From positions 62,001-126,000 of the forward strand of contig CABUUO010000002.1 of the NCBI GenBank assembly GCA_902494875.1: DNA of 64,000 nt, given 5' to 3'. The notes beneath the pieces are model-generated. The model had not been told where the DNA came from. It saw only the letters and a list, made by a program, of their open reading frames with translations, and ran no database searches. The position numbers were made by a program, and so were the translations under genes. This document shows, in pieces, positions 31,509-40,632 of the stretch. Source of the DNA: an uncultured Pseudomonadota bacterium (GTDB lineage: Bacteria; Pseudomonadota; Alphaproteobacteria; RF32; CAG-239). The stretch's first letter is position 1. Each line of letters begins with the position of its first letter.

Positions 31509-33419
31509 TTACTTCACTTCTTCAAAGTCAGCATCAACGACTTTTTCGTCTTTCGGCTGCTCTGCGGAAGCTCCGGCTTCAGGACCTGCGGCGCCTTGGG
31601 TTCCGGCCGCACCTTCTGCCTGTTTGTACATAGCTTCGCCAAGCTTCATGGAAGCCTGCATCAAACTTTCGGTCTTGGCTTTGATATTGCTCAAATCATC
31701 GCCTTCCAGAGCGGATTTCAGAGTTTTGATTTCTTCTTCAATTTTGCTCTTTTCAGCCGGGCTCAGCTTGTCACCGTGTTCTTTGAGCGTTTTCTCGGTG
31801 CTCAAGACCAAAGATTCACCCTGGTTTTTGGCTTCAACCAATTCCTTGCGCTTTTTATCGGCTTCGGCATTGGCTTCGGCATCCTTAACCATCTTTTCGA
31901 TATCGGCATCGGACAAGCCGCCGGAAGCCTGAATGCGAATGGTCTGTTCTTTGTTGGTCGCCTTATCTTTAGCCGAAACGTTGACAATGCCGTTGGCGTC
32001 AATATCAAAGGTTACTTCAATCTGCGGCATACCGCGCGGTGCAGGGGGAATACCGACCAAATCGAACTGGCCAAGCAGCTTGTTGTCCGCAGCCATTTCG
32101 CGTTCGCCTTGGAAAACACGAATGGTTACGGCACTCTGACCGTCTTCGGCAGTTGAAAAAACCTGAGACTTACGGGTCGGAATGGTGGTGTTGCGGTCAA
32201 TCAGGCGCGTAAAGACACCGCCCAACGTTTCAATACCCAGAGACAGCGGGGTAACGTCCAGCAGCAATACGTCTTTCACATCGCCCATCAGAACACCGCC
32301 CTGAATGGCGGCACCGACGGCAACGACTTCATCGGGGTTAACGCCTTTGTGCGGCTCTTTACCGAAAATTTCCTTTACCTTTTCCTGAACTTTCGGCATA
32401 CGGGTCATACCGCCGACCAGAATAACTTCGCTGATTTCGTTGGCTTTCAGACCGGCATCGGCCAAAGCTTTTTTGCAGGGCTCGACGGTTCTTTCAATCA
32501 AATCGCCGACCAAGTCTTCCAGTTTGGCACGGGTCAGTTTGATGTTCAGGTGTTTCGGACCGGTTGCATCAGCCGTAATAAACGGCAGATTGATTTCGGT
32601 CTGAGTGGTTGAAGACAATTCGATTTTGGCTTTTTCGGCCGCCTCTTTCAAGCGCTGCAAAGCCAGACGGTCATTTTTCAGATCAATACCGGATTCTTTT
32701 TTAAATTCTTCAACCAAGTAGTCCAAAATACGACGGTCAAAGTCTTCACCGCCGAGGAAAGTATCGCCGTTGGTGGATTTTACTTCAAAAACGCCGTCAC
32801 CGATTTCCAAAATGGAAATATCAAAGGTACCGCCGCCAAGGTCATAAACGGCAATGGTGCCGGAAGCCTTTTTATCCATACCATAAGCCAAAGCCGCAGC
32901 CGTCGGCTCGTTAATGATACGCAAAACGTCAAGACCGGCAATTTTACCGGCATCTTTAGTGGCTTGGCGCTGGGAATCGTTAAAATATGCCGGAACGGTA
33001 ATGACGGCTTTTTCAATTTTCTCGCCAAGATAACTTTCGGCATATTCTTTAATCTTTTGCAAAACAATTGCCGAAATCTGCGAAGGCGCATATTTTTGGC
33101 CTTTGACTTCGACCCAGGCATCACCGTTGTCACCTTCAACAATTTTATAAGGAACGATGTTTTTGTCTTTGCTGACTTCCGGCGAATCAAAACGACGGCC
33201 GATCAACCTTTTAATGGCAAACAGCGTGTTTTCCGGGTTGGTTACGGCCTGACGTTTGGCCGGAAAGCCGACCAGGCGCTCCGTATCCGTAAAGGCAACC
33301 ATTGAAGGGGTAGTTCTGGCACCTTCAGAGTTTTCCAAAACCTTAGCTTCTCCGCCTTCCATTACGGCAAAGCAGGAGTTGGTGGTACCAAGGTCAATAC
33401 CGATTACTTTATTGCTCAT
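31509..33419 (-). CDS. dnaK: Chaperone DnaK (Hsp70)
   Basis: The 636-residue ATP-dependent chaperone has the N-terminal signature IGIDLGTTNSC, the phosphate and adenosine motifs (IAVYDLGGGTFDISIL, VILVGGMTRMPKVQ), the linker VLLLDVTPLSLG, a substrate domain and a C-terminal lid ending in a VVDADFEEV-type tail. All are canonical. A heat-shock promoter lies at 33472-33500. dnaJ does not follow; the terminator and the large opposite-strand operon do. Confidence 0.98.
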   Translation of the reverse strand: MSNKVIGIDLGTTNSCFAVMEGGEAKVLENSEGARTTPSMVAFTDTERLVGFPAKRQAVTNPENTLFAIKRLIGRRFDSPEVSKDKNIVPYKIVEGDNGDAWVEVKGQKYAPSQISAIVLQKIKEYAESYLGEKIEKAVITVPAYFNDSQRQATKDAGKIAGLDVLRIINEPTAAALAYGMDKKASGTIAVYDLGGGTFDISILEIGDGVFEVKSTNGDTFLGGEDFDRRILDYLVEEFKKESGIDLKNDRLALQRLKEAAEKAKIELSSTTQTEINLPFITADATGPKHLNIKLTRAKLEDLVGDLIERTVEPCKKALADAGLKANEISEVILVGGMTRMPKVQEKVKEIFGKEPHKGVNPDEVVAVGAAIQGGVLMGDVKDVLLLDVTPLSLGIETLGGVFTRLIDRNTTIPTRKSQVFSTAEDGQSAVTIRVFQGEREMAADNKLLGQFDLVGIPPAPRGMPQIEVTFDIDANGIVNVSAKDKATNKEQTIRIQASGGLSDADIEKMVKDAEANAEADKKRKELVEAKNQGESLVLSTEKTLKEHGDKLSPAEKSKIEEEIKTLKSALEGDDLSNIKAKTESLMQASMKLGEAMYKQAEGAAGTQGAAGPEAGASAEQPKDEKVVDADFEEVK

Positions 33420-33471
33420 ATTTTTATTTCCTTTTGTTATAAACTTATATCTAAAATCTTTCTATAAGCTT

Positions 33472-33500
33472 ATATAGGGAGACAAAACGAGCTATGCAAG
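33472..33500 (-). promoter_or_regulatory. Heat-shock-type promoter of dnaK
   Basis: On the minus strand CTTGCA (33495-33500), 17 bases, CTATAT (33472-33477). The spacer contains GTTTTGTCT; the cbpA promoter has the same word at the same distance. The match to the RpoH pattern of alphaproteobacteria is good. Confidence 0.75.
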
Positions 33501-33540
33501 TCTGCAAGACTAAATTTTGCAATTTTTTTGGAAACGGCGT

Positions 33541-35037
33541 TTAATATTTGGTGCGGCCGGAAATTTCATAACCGGTATAACCGTCAACCACAGAATTGGC
33601 AAAAGCAAAATCCGTCGAATTAACGGCATGGACACGATAAAGCGTTTCTCCCTGTTCTACGCGATCGCCGACCTTTTTCAACAAATCAAGCCCAGCACCC
33701 GGATATTGCGCCGCGCCGGCCAACACGCCGATGCGGTTGATGCGTTCGTTGTCTATGCTTTCCACCACACCGCTGATGTTGGATACGATATCGCGAGTCA
33801 GATGTCCCAACTGCGGCTGCGGCGCCTTGCCCTGAGCATGAATAATCTTGTTAATGGCTTCCAGCGCGCGACCGGACGACAGAATTTCCTTGGCGACATG
33901 ATATCCCTGTCCGCCGCGGAGTTTAGGATCAAACTCCAAGATACGGCCGGCCAGAAAAAGCGACTTTTCTTTCAAGTCCTGCGGCGCATCTTCCTTATTG
34001 CGCAAAACCTTCATAACGTCTCTGGCTTCCAGAACCGCGCCGACGCCGTTGCCAATCGGTTCGCTGCCGTCGGTAATGACTGCGTCAATTTCAATGGAAA
34101 GCATATCCCCGACATATTCTATCAGTTTGCGCAGGCGCATGGCTTCGCCGGTGCGTTTAATACGGGAATTGGGACCAACCGGAATGTCTATGACCAAATG
34201 GGTTACGCCGGCGGCCAGCTTGATGGCCAGAATAGAAGCGGCAATATGGTGAAGCTGAGTCAGACCGATGTTGCGTTCAACCGAAGACACCAATTTGTTG
34301 GCCGCAGCGATGGACAGGCCTTCATAATTGACAATGGCGCCGCGGTTTTCCTTAATCAGGCGTTTCAAATCCGCTTCATCCAAATCTACATTGGCCAAAA
34401 CCGCCATAGTATCCGCCACGCCGGCGCAGGACGTCAGCGAACGGGAAGCTGTTTTGGGCATCGGCAAACCATAGGCCGAAACAATCGCGGTAATGATGAT
34501 GTCGGTCTTGTTGCCGGGAACGCCTCCCAGGCAATGGTGGTCAACCACAATGCTTTCATTGTCCCAGCGCAGGGTATTGTCACCAATCAGCGCTTCAGTA
34601 AAAGACAAAACCTCGGGTGCAGTCATAAAAGAACCGCTGGCCACCAGAAAAGAAGCAATATCCATATTAGAATAGCGCTTGGTCGCAATATCGTTGACAA
34701 TGGCGCTGTATTCTCCGGAGCTTAAGATATTGCCGGCAATTTTTCGTTTAATGGACGCCAGGCTCGGCGGCGGCGAAGACAGGGTCATAGTAATATTGGC
34801 GCCTTCGGGCAAATTTATCATATCAAAAGCTTCGGTATTTAAAGCAAGTTCAGTCGGTTTGACAACCCGCTCGTCATCAACCACCTGCAAAAAGGCAAAA
34901 ACCGGTTTTACCCCGCCGTGGATTTCGACTTTGGTCAGGCTTTTGATGTCATCAACCTTATAGGCCGTGCAATCCCGGTGGATGTAAGCCAGATTTTCAT
35001 TAAACGAATTGATAGCCAGGTGTTTCAGTGTCAGCAT
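33541..35037 (-). CDS. Archaeal-type thymidine/AMP phosphorylase-family protein
   Basis: The 498-residue protein belongs to the pyrimidine-nucleoside phosphorylase superfamily, in the long branch typified by archaeal AMP phosphorylase and found in some proteobacteria. An N-terminal beta domain of about 80 residues precedes the phosphorylase core. The core has IVVDHHCLGGVPGNKTDIII (phosphate site), PKTASRSLTSCAGVADTMAVLA and VITDGSEPIGNGVGAVLEARDV, and the protein ends with the C-terminal domain (AGAAQYPGAGLDLLKKVGDRV). It would split a nucleoside or nucleotide with phosphate to release base and (deoxy)ribose phosphate for salvage. Whether it prefers thymidine or AMP cannot be read from the sequence. 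Confidence 0.85.
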   Translation of the reverse strand: MLTLKHLAINSFNENLAYIHRDCTAYKVDDIKSLTKVEIHGGVKPVFAFLQVVDDERVVKPTELALNTEAFDMINLPEGANITMTLSSPPPSLASIKRKIAGNILSSGEYSAIVNDIATKRYSNMDIASFLVASGSFMTAPEVLSFTEALIGDNTLRWDNESIVVDHHCLGGVPGNKTDIIITAIVSAYGLPMPKTASRSLTSCAGVADTMAVLANVDLDEADLKRLIKENRGAIVNYEGLSIAAANKLVSSVERNIGLTQLHHIAASILAIKLAAGVTHLVIDIPVGPNSRIKRTGEAMRLRKLIEYVGDMLSIEIDAVITDGSEPIGNGVGAVLEARDVMKVLRNKEDAPQDLKEKSLFLAGRILEFDPKLRGGQGYHVAKEILSSGRALEAINKIIHAQGKAPQPQLGHLTRDIVSNISGVVESIDNERINRIGVLAGAAQYPGAGLDLLKKVGDRVEQGETLYRVHAVNSTDFAFANSVVDGYTGYEISGRTKY

Positions 35038-35114
35038 TTTCGGTCCGAATTAACATAAATTGAGAATATGAAAGATTATGTCATAAGATTGTTTAACAAA
35101 CAATAAAAAACCGT

Positions 35115-35146
35115 AAAAAAGCTCCGTCTTAAAACAAGACGGAGCT
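35115..35146 (-). terminator. Terminator of accD
   Basis: On the minus strand AAGCTCCGTCTT-GTTTT-AAGACGGAGCTTTTTT. The stem is perfect over 12 pairs. Confidence 0.9.
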
Positions 35147-35187
35147 TGCGGCTTTAAGCCAAAATTTTTTCACGCGAATCTCTTTTG

Positions 35188-36069
35188 CTAGCGAGCAGCA
35201 ATCGACAAAGTGTTAAGCTTGGGCTTTTGGTGCGTGAGAATGCTGATGACTTTCACCAGCTCATTTTTCATTTCGCTGCGGGAGACTACAATGTCAACCA
35301 TGCCGTGCTCTTTAAGATATTCGGCACGCTGGAAGCCTTCCGGCAATTTTTCGCGGATGGTCTGCTCAATTACGCGGGCTCCGGCAAAACCGATCATACA
35401 GCCCTTTTCGGCAATGTGGACGTCGCCCAGCATGGCAAAAGACGCCGAAACGCCGCCGGTGGTCGGATCGGTTAAAATCGAGATAAACGGCAAGCCTTTT
35501 TCCTTGACCATATTAACCGCCGCCGTGGTGCGCGCCATCTGCATCAGCGACAAGATGCCTTCCTGCATGCGAGCGCCGCCGGAAGCGGCAACCGTAATCA
35601 ACGGACAATTGTTCTTCATGGCAATTTCAGCAGCCTTGACAATGCCTTCGCCGACAGCCATACCCATGGAACCGCCCATAAAAGAGAAATCCATAGCTGC
35701 AACAACGCAGGTAATACCGCCGATTTCACCCTGCGCAACCTTGACGGCGTCTTCTTCGCCGGTCGATTTGCGGTAAGATTTTAAACGGTCGGTATACTTC
35801 TTGGAATCTTTAAAATTCAGCGGATCTTCTTTAAGCTTAGGCAAGGCAATTTCACGATATTCGCCATTGTCAAAAAGCATTTCCAGACGTTTTTTGATAG
35901 CCAAACGCAAATGATGATCGCATTTGGTGCAGACATAATTGCTTTTTTCCAGCTCTTTGGTAAAAAGCATCTGGCCGCAATTCGGACATTTGGTCCAAAG
36001 ATTGTCGGCAATTTCTTTGGCGGTGATTTTTTTTACCTTGGGTCGGACAAAGTCAGTTAACCAGTTCAT
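35188..36069 (-). CDS. accD: Acetyl-CoA carboxylase carboxyltransferase subunit beta
   Basis: It carries half of the carboxyltransferase of acetyl-CoA carboxylase, the first step of fatty acid synthesis. The N-terminal zinc ribbon has four cysteines (CPNCGQ and CTKCDHH). The crotonase-like core shows FMGGSMGMAVGEGIVKA, VAASGGARMQEGILSLMQMART and ILTDPTTGGVSASFAMLGDV. At 293 residues it is normal. It is the third gene behind ihfB and the LapA-like gene; trpF, trpB and trpA, usual between them in alphaproteobacteria, are missing. Confidence 0.97.
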   Translation of the reverse strand: MNWLTDFVRPKVKKITAKEIADNLWTKCPNCGQMLFTKELEKSNYVCTKCDHHLRLAIKKRLEMLFDNGEYREIALPKLKEDPLNFKDSKKYTDRLKSYRKSTGEEDAVKVAQGEIGGITCVVAAMDFSFMGGSMGMAVGEGIVKAAEIAMKNNCPLITVAASGGARMQEGILSLMQMARTTAAVNMVKEKGLPFISILTDPTTGGVSASFAMLGDVHIAEKGCMIGFAGARVIEQTIREKLPEGFQRAEYLKEHGMVDIVVSRSEMKNELVKVISILTHQKPKLNTLSIAAR

Positions 36070-36110
36070 TTCATAAGCCTATAAATTGTTAATACACTAT
36101 TGCGAACAGC

Positions 36111-36500
36111 TTAATTCTGCTTTCTGGGTTTGAAAAAAGCGGCCAAGCGCTGTCTCATGCTTGGTTTAGGCTGGGAAAGCTCCTTTTCTTTCATAACGGA
36201 AATGTTTTCCTGCAGCCCCTCAACTTCCTTAGCCAGCTTCTGCTGCTCTTTGCTGAGTTTTTTATTTTGTTTCTTCTGGTGGCGCAACGCCTTACGCAGC
36301 GGAGAATATCCGAGCCAGGAATCGAGTTTGCCCCAGATAAAGCCGAACAAAACAAAGAAGACAACCGCTACACTTAAAGAGACGGTGACTTCGATATAAA
36401 AGGGCCACAGGCTGAATCTTGCCAAGTCGTTATTTACAAAGGCAAAAGCCAAAACAACAGCCAGCAGTAATAATCTGAGAACTATTTTCATAAAATTCAT
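36111..36500 (-). CDS. LapA-like (DUF1049) membrane protein
   Basis: The 129-residue protein has two N-terminal membrane segments (IVLRLLLLAVVLAFAFV and VSLSVAVVFFVLFGFIWG) joined by NNDLARFSLWPFYIEV, the LapA-domain layout. A basic coiled tail follows (residues about 75-129). In alphaproteobacteria such a gene normally follows ihfB, as it does here. In E. coli the related LapA works with LapB in control of lipopolysaccharide synthesis; no lapB is adjacent. ATG codons at 36500 and 36491 are both possible starts. Confidence 0.8.
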   Translation of the reverse strand: MNFMKIVLRLLLLAVVLAFAFVNNDLARFSLWPFYIEVTVSLSVAVVFFVLFGFIWGKLDSWLGYSPLRKALRHQKKQNKKLSKEQQKLAKEVEGLQENISVMKEKELSQPKPSMRQRLAAFFKPRKQN

Positions 36501-36546
36501 TGTCTGAGGCCCTTTCCAAAAATCGGTTCTTATTGCTTCGAATAAT

Positions 36547-36831
36547 TTAGTTCTTCGGATTCAATAATTCAAACAACTGTTTTCCGGTTTTAAAGTGAGG
36601 GATATTGCGCTCCTCCACCTTTACCTGCTCACCGGTACGCGGGTTTTTGGCAACGCGCGGCGTGCGTTTGCGGACAGAAAAAGCGCCGAATCCGCGAAAT
36701 TCAACGCGGTCGCCTTTTGCCAGAGAACTGATAATCTTATCAAAAACAACGGCAACAATCCTTTCGACATCTTTTAACATCAGATGAGGGTTTTTATTTG
36801 CAATTTTTTCAATTAGTTCTGATCTAGTCAC
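36547..36831 (-). CDS. ihfB: Integration host factor subunit beta
   Basis: A DNA-bending HU/IHF-family protein of 94 residues: TRSELIEKIANKNPHL, then RVEFRGFGAFSVRKRTPRVAKNPRTGEQV, with the intercalating Pro in the KNPRTGE arm, and the PHFKTGKQL end. It starts with GTG at 36831, five bases after GAGG. It heads the ihfB / LapA-like / accD transcript. Confidence 0.93.
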   Translation of the reverse strand: MTRSELIEKIANKNPHLMLKDVERIVAVVFDKIISSLAKGDRVEFRGFGAFSVRKRTPRVAKNPRTGEQVKVEERNIPHFKTGKQLFELLNPKN

Positions 36832-36949
36832 TTTTACCTCTTTATTTTATTATTAATTTTCACAATAAGTTAGCTTTTTTTATTTTATAAATCAATATAG
36901 CAGATTACAAAAAAATAAAAAGCTTATTTCAAACTATCCCAAAGCATTG

Positions 36950-38092
36950 TCAGTCATTGGCAATTTTATGCTCCAAAGCGAGCCGGGGCTCACTTTCGCC
37001 GAGCTGAAAATCTTCAATTTTCTGAATCCGGCGGGATATTTTGCCGGAAGATACCTTGATATCGTTAATATCCCGTGAAGCCATATCAAAATGTTTGGAC
37101 AGATTTTCAATACGGTCATCCAGACGACCGATATCATCGACAAGAATTCCAACCTCTTTTTGGATGACACCAGCCTGTTCACGCATGGAAGCATCTTTTA
37201 AAATCGCCCGAACTGTATTCAATGTTGCCATCAGCGTGGTCGGCGAAACGATCCAGACCTTGGAACGGTACGAGGCTTCAACCACATCACAAAAATTGGC
37301 GTGCAGCTCGGCATAAATGGCTTCGGAGGGCAGAAACATCAGCGCGGATTCTGCCGTTTCGCCGGTAATGATGTATTTTTCGGAGATGTCCTTGATATGT
37401 TTTAAGACCGAAGCACGGAAAAAACGTTCGGCCTCCACTTTTTCGCGGTCGGAAGAAGCCGTGCGCAAAGCATGATAGCTTTCCAGCGGAAACTTGGCAT
37501 CAATAACAATGGTTCCCGGCGGGTTAGGAAGCTTTAAGACGCAATCGGCGCGTTTCTGGTTGCTCATCACCACCTGAAACTCATAAGCGGAAGGCGGCAG
37601 AATCGACTTAACCAGATCATTGAGCTGAATTTCACCGAAAGCGCCGCGCGCCTGCTTGTTGGACAAGACCTCCTGCAAAGACACGACCTGTTCGGAAAGC
37701 GAGGATATTTTCTGCTGCGCAACATCAATTTTGGTCAGGCGTTCACGCAGAGCCTGCAGTGTTTCGTTGGTTTTGACCGTTGACTGCTGCAACCCGTCAC
37801 CGACACTTTTGGTTACCGCCAGCAGCTTTTCATCCATAATTTTCAAAACCGCCATTTTCTGCTCGTTAATGGCATCGGAAATACGGGTCTGTTCCTGACG
37901 GCTTTGTTCGGAGACCTGAGCCAGACGCCCTGCCAGTTCGGCCTGACCGCGGAGCAGAGTTTCACTAATACGATCCAGCTCACGGTTATTTTTTCTAAAC
38001 AGCAAAAAGCAAATGTTGCCGATGAGCAATAAAAGCACACCGGCAGCAAGAGCTATTTCCAAAACGGAATTATTTGCGAAGACGTTCGTCAA
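36950..38092 (-). CDS. rmuC: DNA recombination protein RmuC
   Basis: The RmuC family limits inversions at short repeats and has a nuclease-like fold. The 380-residue protein begins with one membrane helix (VLEIALAAGVLLLLIGNICFLLF). A long coiled coil spans residues about 35-130. The RmuC domain follows, with QARGAFGEIQLNDLVKSILP, VIDAKFPLESYHAL, HIKDISEKYI and ESALMFLPSEAIYAELH. The frame begins at a TTG inside the last codons of accA (23-base overlap); a downstream start cannot be excluded. Translation is probably coupled to accA. Confidence 0.9.
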   Translation of the reverse strand: MTNVFANNSVLEIALAAGVLLLLIGNICFLLFRKNNRELDRISETLLRGQAELAGRLAQVSEQSRQEQTRISDAINEQKMAVLKIMDEKLLAVTKSVGDGLQQSTVKTNETLQALRERLTKIDVAQQKISSLSEQVVSLQEVLSNKQARGAFGEIQLNDLVKSILPPSAYEFQVVMSNQKRADCVLKLPNPPGTIVIDAKFPLESYHALRTASSDREKVEAERFFRASVLKHIKDISEKYIITGETAESALMFLPSEAIYAELHANFCDVVEASYRSKVWIVSPTTLMATLNTVRAILKDASMREQAGVIQKEVGILVDDIGRLDDRIENLSKHFDMASRDINDIKVSSGKISRRIQKIEDFQLGESEPRLALEHKIAND

Positions 38093-39050
38093 GGTTACGT
38101 CCTATTTTCAAAAACTTTTCGGTACGCTGTTTTTTAAGTTCTTCACCGCTTAACGGCAGAAGCTCTTTCAGATTTTTGAGAATATGCTCGCCGACGCGCT
38201 CGATAATGCGCTGAGGATCGCGGTGCGCGCCGCCCAAAGGTTCGGCTATAATTTCATCAATAACGCCGAATTTTTTCAAATCCTGCGCCGTCAACTTCAG
38301 GGCTTCGGTCGCTTCGCGAACCTTGTCGGCCGAACGCCAGAGAATAGAGGCGCAGCCTTCCGGAGAAATGACCGAATAAATGGAATGTTCCAACATAAGG
38401 ATTTTGTTGGCGGTGGCTATGGCAATAGCGCCGCCGGAACCGCCTTCGCCGATTACAACCGAAACAATCGGCGCCCGAACCTGCAGACATTTTTCTATTG
38501 ACGAGGCAATGGCTTCGGCCTGACCGCGCGCTTCAGCCTCAATACCCGGGAAAGCGCCGGCCGTATCAACAAAGCAAATGACCGGAAGATTGAACTTATC
38601 GGCCAAATCCATAAGCCGCTGCGCCTTGCGATAGCCCTCGGGCTTGGCCATACCGAAATTATATTTAACGCGGCTTTCCAAATCGTGCCCTTTTTCCTGT
38701 CCCAGCACAACGACGGAAATGTTTTTAAAACGGCCGATACCGCCAACCATGGCTTCGTCGTCGGCAAACAGACGGTCTCCGCACAAAGGCGTGAAGTCTT
38801 CAATCAGGGCATGAACATAATCCAAACAATGCGGCCGGTTCGGATGACGGGCAACCTGCGTTTTTTCCCAAGGAGTCAGATTTGAATAAGAAGATTTCAC
38901 TTGTCTCTCCAATTTTTGCTGAAGGCGCTGAACTTCCTGCGAAATATCGACGTCCTGCTCTTTAGCCAGATTTTTCAAAGACTCAATTTTGGCTTCAATT
39001 TCAACAATGTTTTTTTCAAAATCAAGAACCAAGGTGTTATTATTATTCAT
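38070..39050 (-). CDS. accA: Acetyl-CoA carboxylase carboxyltransferase subunit alpha
   Basis: The second half of the carboxyltransferase, 326 residues. The N-terminal coiled segment (LDFEKNIVEIEAKIESLK) is typical. The core has ARHPNRPHCLDYVHALIEDFTPLCGDR, GKIMNVKPEG-like MAKPEGYRKAQRLMDLADKF, ICFVDTAGAFPGIEAEARGQAEAIA and IGEGGSGGAIAI. It partners AccD encoded 2 kb downstream on the same strand. rmuC begins inside its 3' end. Confidence 0.97.
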   Translation of the reverse strand: MNNNNTLVLDFEKNIVEIEAKIESLKNLAKEQDVDISQEVQRLQQKLERQVKSSYSNLTPWEKTQVARHPNRPHCLDYVHALIEDFTPLCGDRLFADDEAMVGGIGRFKNISVVVLGQEKGHDLESRVKYNFGMAKPEGYRKAQRLMDLADKFNLPVICFVDTAGAFPGIEAEARGQAEAIASSIEKCLQVRAPIVSVVIGEGGSGGAIAIATANKILMLEHSIYSVISPEGCASILWRSADKVREATEALKLTAQDLKKFGVIDEIIAEPLGGAHRDPQRIIERVGEHILKNLKELLPLSGEELKKQRTEKFLKIGRNLDERLRK

Positions 39051-39219
39051 TCAACTTCTCTTAAAATTGTTTAAACTGTTTGTGTAGATACCACATTTTT
39101 TTTTATCTTTCGACTCTTATTTTAAAATATTGTGTAAATTTTAATTGAAATATCACTTAAATATACTAGTATGAGTAAAGTATTATTCGGGTTTTGGTAA
39201 TTCTGAAAAGGATTTATTC

Positions 39220-40632
39220 GTGCTTGCATTATCTTTTTTTGCCGCCATATTTTCCAGCCTTTTATGGCTGATTTATTCCTTGGCCTATATCAGCGACAAC
39301 ACAGTCGGAATTAAGTTCAGTGCCTTGGGAATCGTCGATATTTCAGTATATGTTGCCTTGGTTGCCCTGCCGATACTCATCGTCTGGATTATCTTCGGCT
39401 ACGTCATTCAGTATATGAACTTCCGGAGCATTGACCGCAACTTGTACGTTTTATTCCGGCAAATGAAAAAAAGCCAGGATTATACAGACCTTATTGCCCG
39501 GATTATGCTCGAATCCGAACAGCAGATAAAAGACGGTTTTATACTTAACCGGATCGATATTCTGATTTCGGATATGAACGAGTTGATTGCCGAAATCATT
39601 TCCCGCGCGGCTCTGGCCTCAAAAGAACAGATTGAAAACTTGTGGAGCAAAGTCCGCAACGGAGGAAAATGGGCTTTCGGCAAAGTTGTTATTGAAATCA
39701 GTCAGAATCAGCCCAATTTTCAAATGCGCATTTTTGAAAAATCGCAGAAAGATACCGTGCTGGCCGGAACGGTTCTGGAATTTTGCGCCAGATATCAAAA
39801 CATTTTGTCCCTGCTGGAAAAACACGACAAAGAAAGAGTTTTCCTGAACGTCATCGAAACCGGTATTTTCGGCAAAGTCTATTCCATTTTGGCACCAATC
39901 GCCGATGAAATCCGCCGCCATCGCGACATTAGCAGCCTTTATGAAGATGACGCCCAGAACAACGGCTTTTCGGCGGCACCGATATACGCAAAATCACCGG
40001 CGCCGGAAACGCCCCGTTTTGAAAAAAGAGCGGAACCGGCTAAATCTTCTCTGATAGCCGGCATTTCCAAATTGAGCATATTCAAGAAGAAAGAAAAGAC
40101 CGCCGCCGTTGAAACCGACAAAAAGGAAAGAGATCCGTTTTCCATTGCTTTGGAACGCAGTTTCGGACACAATGACGACAAGCAGGAAGAAGAAACGTCG
40201 AAAGAGCCATTGCTCAGCATGCCGGCTCCGGAAAACGAACCAGTCTTCGACAACGAACCCAAGCTGGCTCCGCAAAGCGAATCCAATCAGGAAGAATTTT
40301 TTAGCGAACCGAGGTTTGAAGCTCATCTCAACGAGGAAGAAAGAGCTGAGTTGATCATTGCAAAAAATGACGAGCCCGCACAGGAAATTCCGACAGAAGG
40401 GAACAAAGAGAGCCGTCCTACAGAAAAAGACGCAGAACAGACAGAAACGGTTGAAGAAATTGCCATTACCAGCACGCAAAAAACTCTTAACGAGCTGAAG
40501 AAAGAATGGGAAGATATGCGAAAATCTTCCCAGGCCGAAGAAAACCAGAAACGCGCCAAAGAACCAAAATCAGAGGATGAAGACTTTGCTTATCCGTTCG
40601 GAGGCTGGACCGATGAGAGCAATTATAAATAG
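39220..40632 (+). CDS. Unrecognised membrane protein with long acidic tail
   Basis: The 470-residue product starts with GTG at 39220 behind AAAAGGAT. Two hydrophobic segments (residues about 2-24 and 42-66) are followed by a helical cytoplasmic domain to residue about 245. The rest is a low-complexity tail very rich in Glu, Lys, Pro and Ala (RKKEKTAAVETDKKERDP and similar). The length and composition suggest a flexible, possibly scaffold-like region. No family is recognised. It overlaps yejA by 20 bases, so the two are probably co-expressed, but no transport motif was seen. Confidence 0.7.
   Translation: MLALSFFAAIFSSLLWLIYSLAYISDNTVGIKFSALGIVDISVYVALVALPILIVWIIFGYVIQYMNFRSIDRNLYVLFRQMKKSQDYTDLIARIMLESEQQIKDGFILNRIDILISDMNELIAEIISRAALASKEQIENLWSKVRNGGKWAFGKVVIEISQNQPNFQMRIFEKSQKDTVLAGTVLEFCARYQNILSLLEKHDKERVFLNVIETGIFGKVYSILAPIADEIRRHRDISSLYEDDAQNNGFSAAPIYAKSPAPETPRFEKRAEPAKSSLIAGISKLSIFKKKEKTAAVETDKKERDPFSIALERSFGHNDDKQEEETSKEPLLSMPAPENEPVFDNEPKLAPQSESNQEEFFSEPRFEAHLNEEERAELIIAKNDEPAQEIPTEGNKESRPTEKDAEQTETVEEIAITSTQKTLNELKKEWEDMRKSSQAEENQKRAKEPKSEDEDFAYPFGGWTDESNYK

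Noticed and set aside
33517..34725. 402-codon plus-strand frame opposite the nucleoside phosphorylase
   Set aside because: The opposite strand carries a full family match; the plus-strand product is rich in His, Gln and Asn with no domain.
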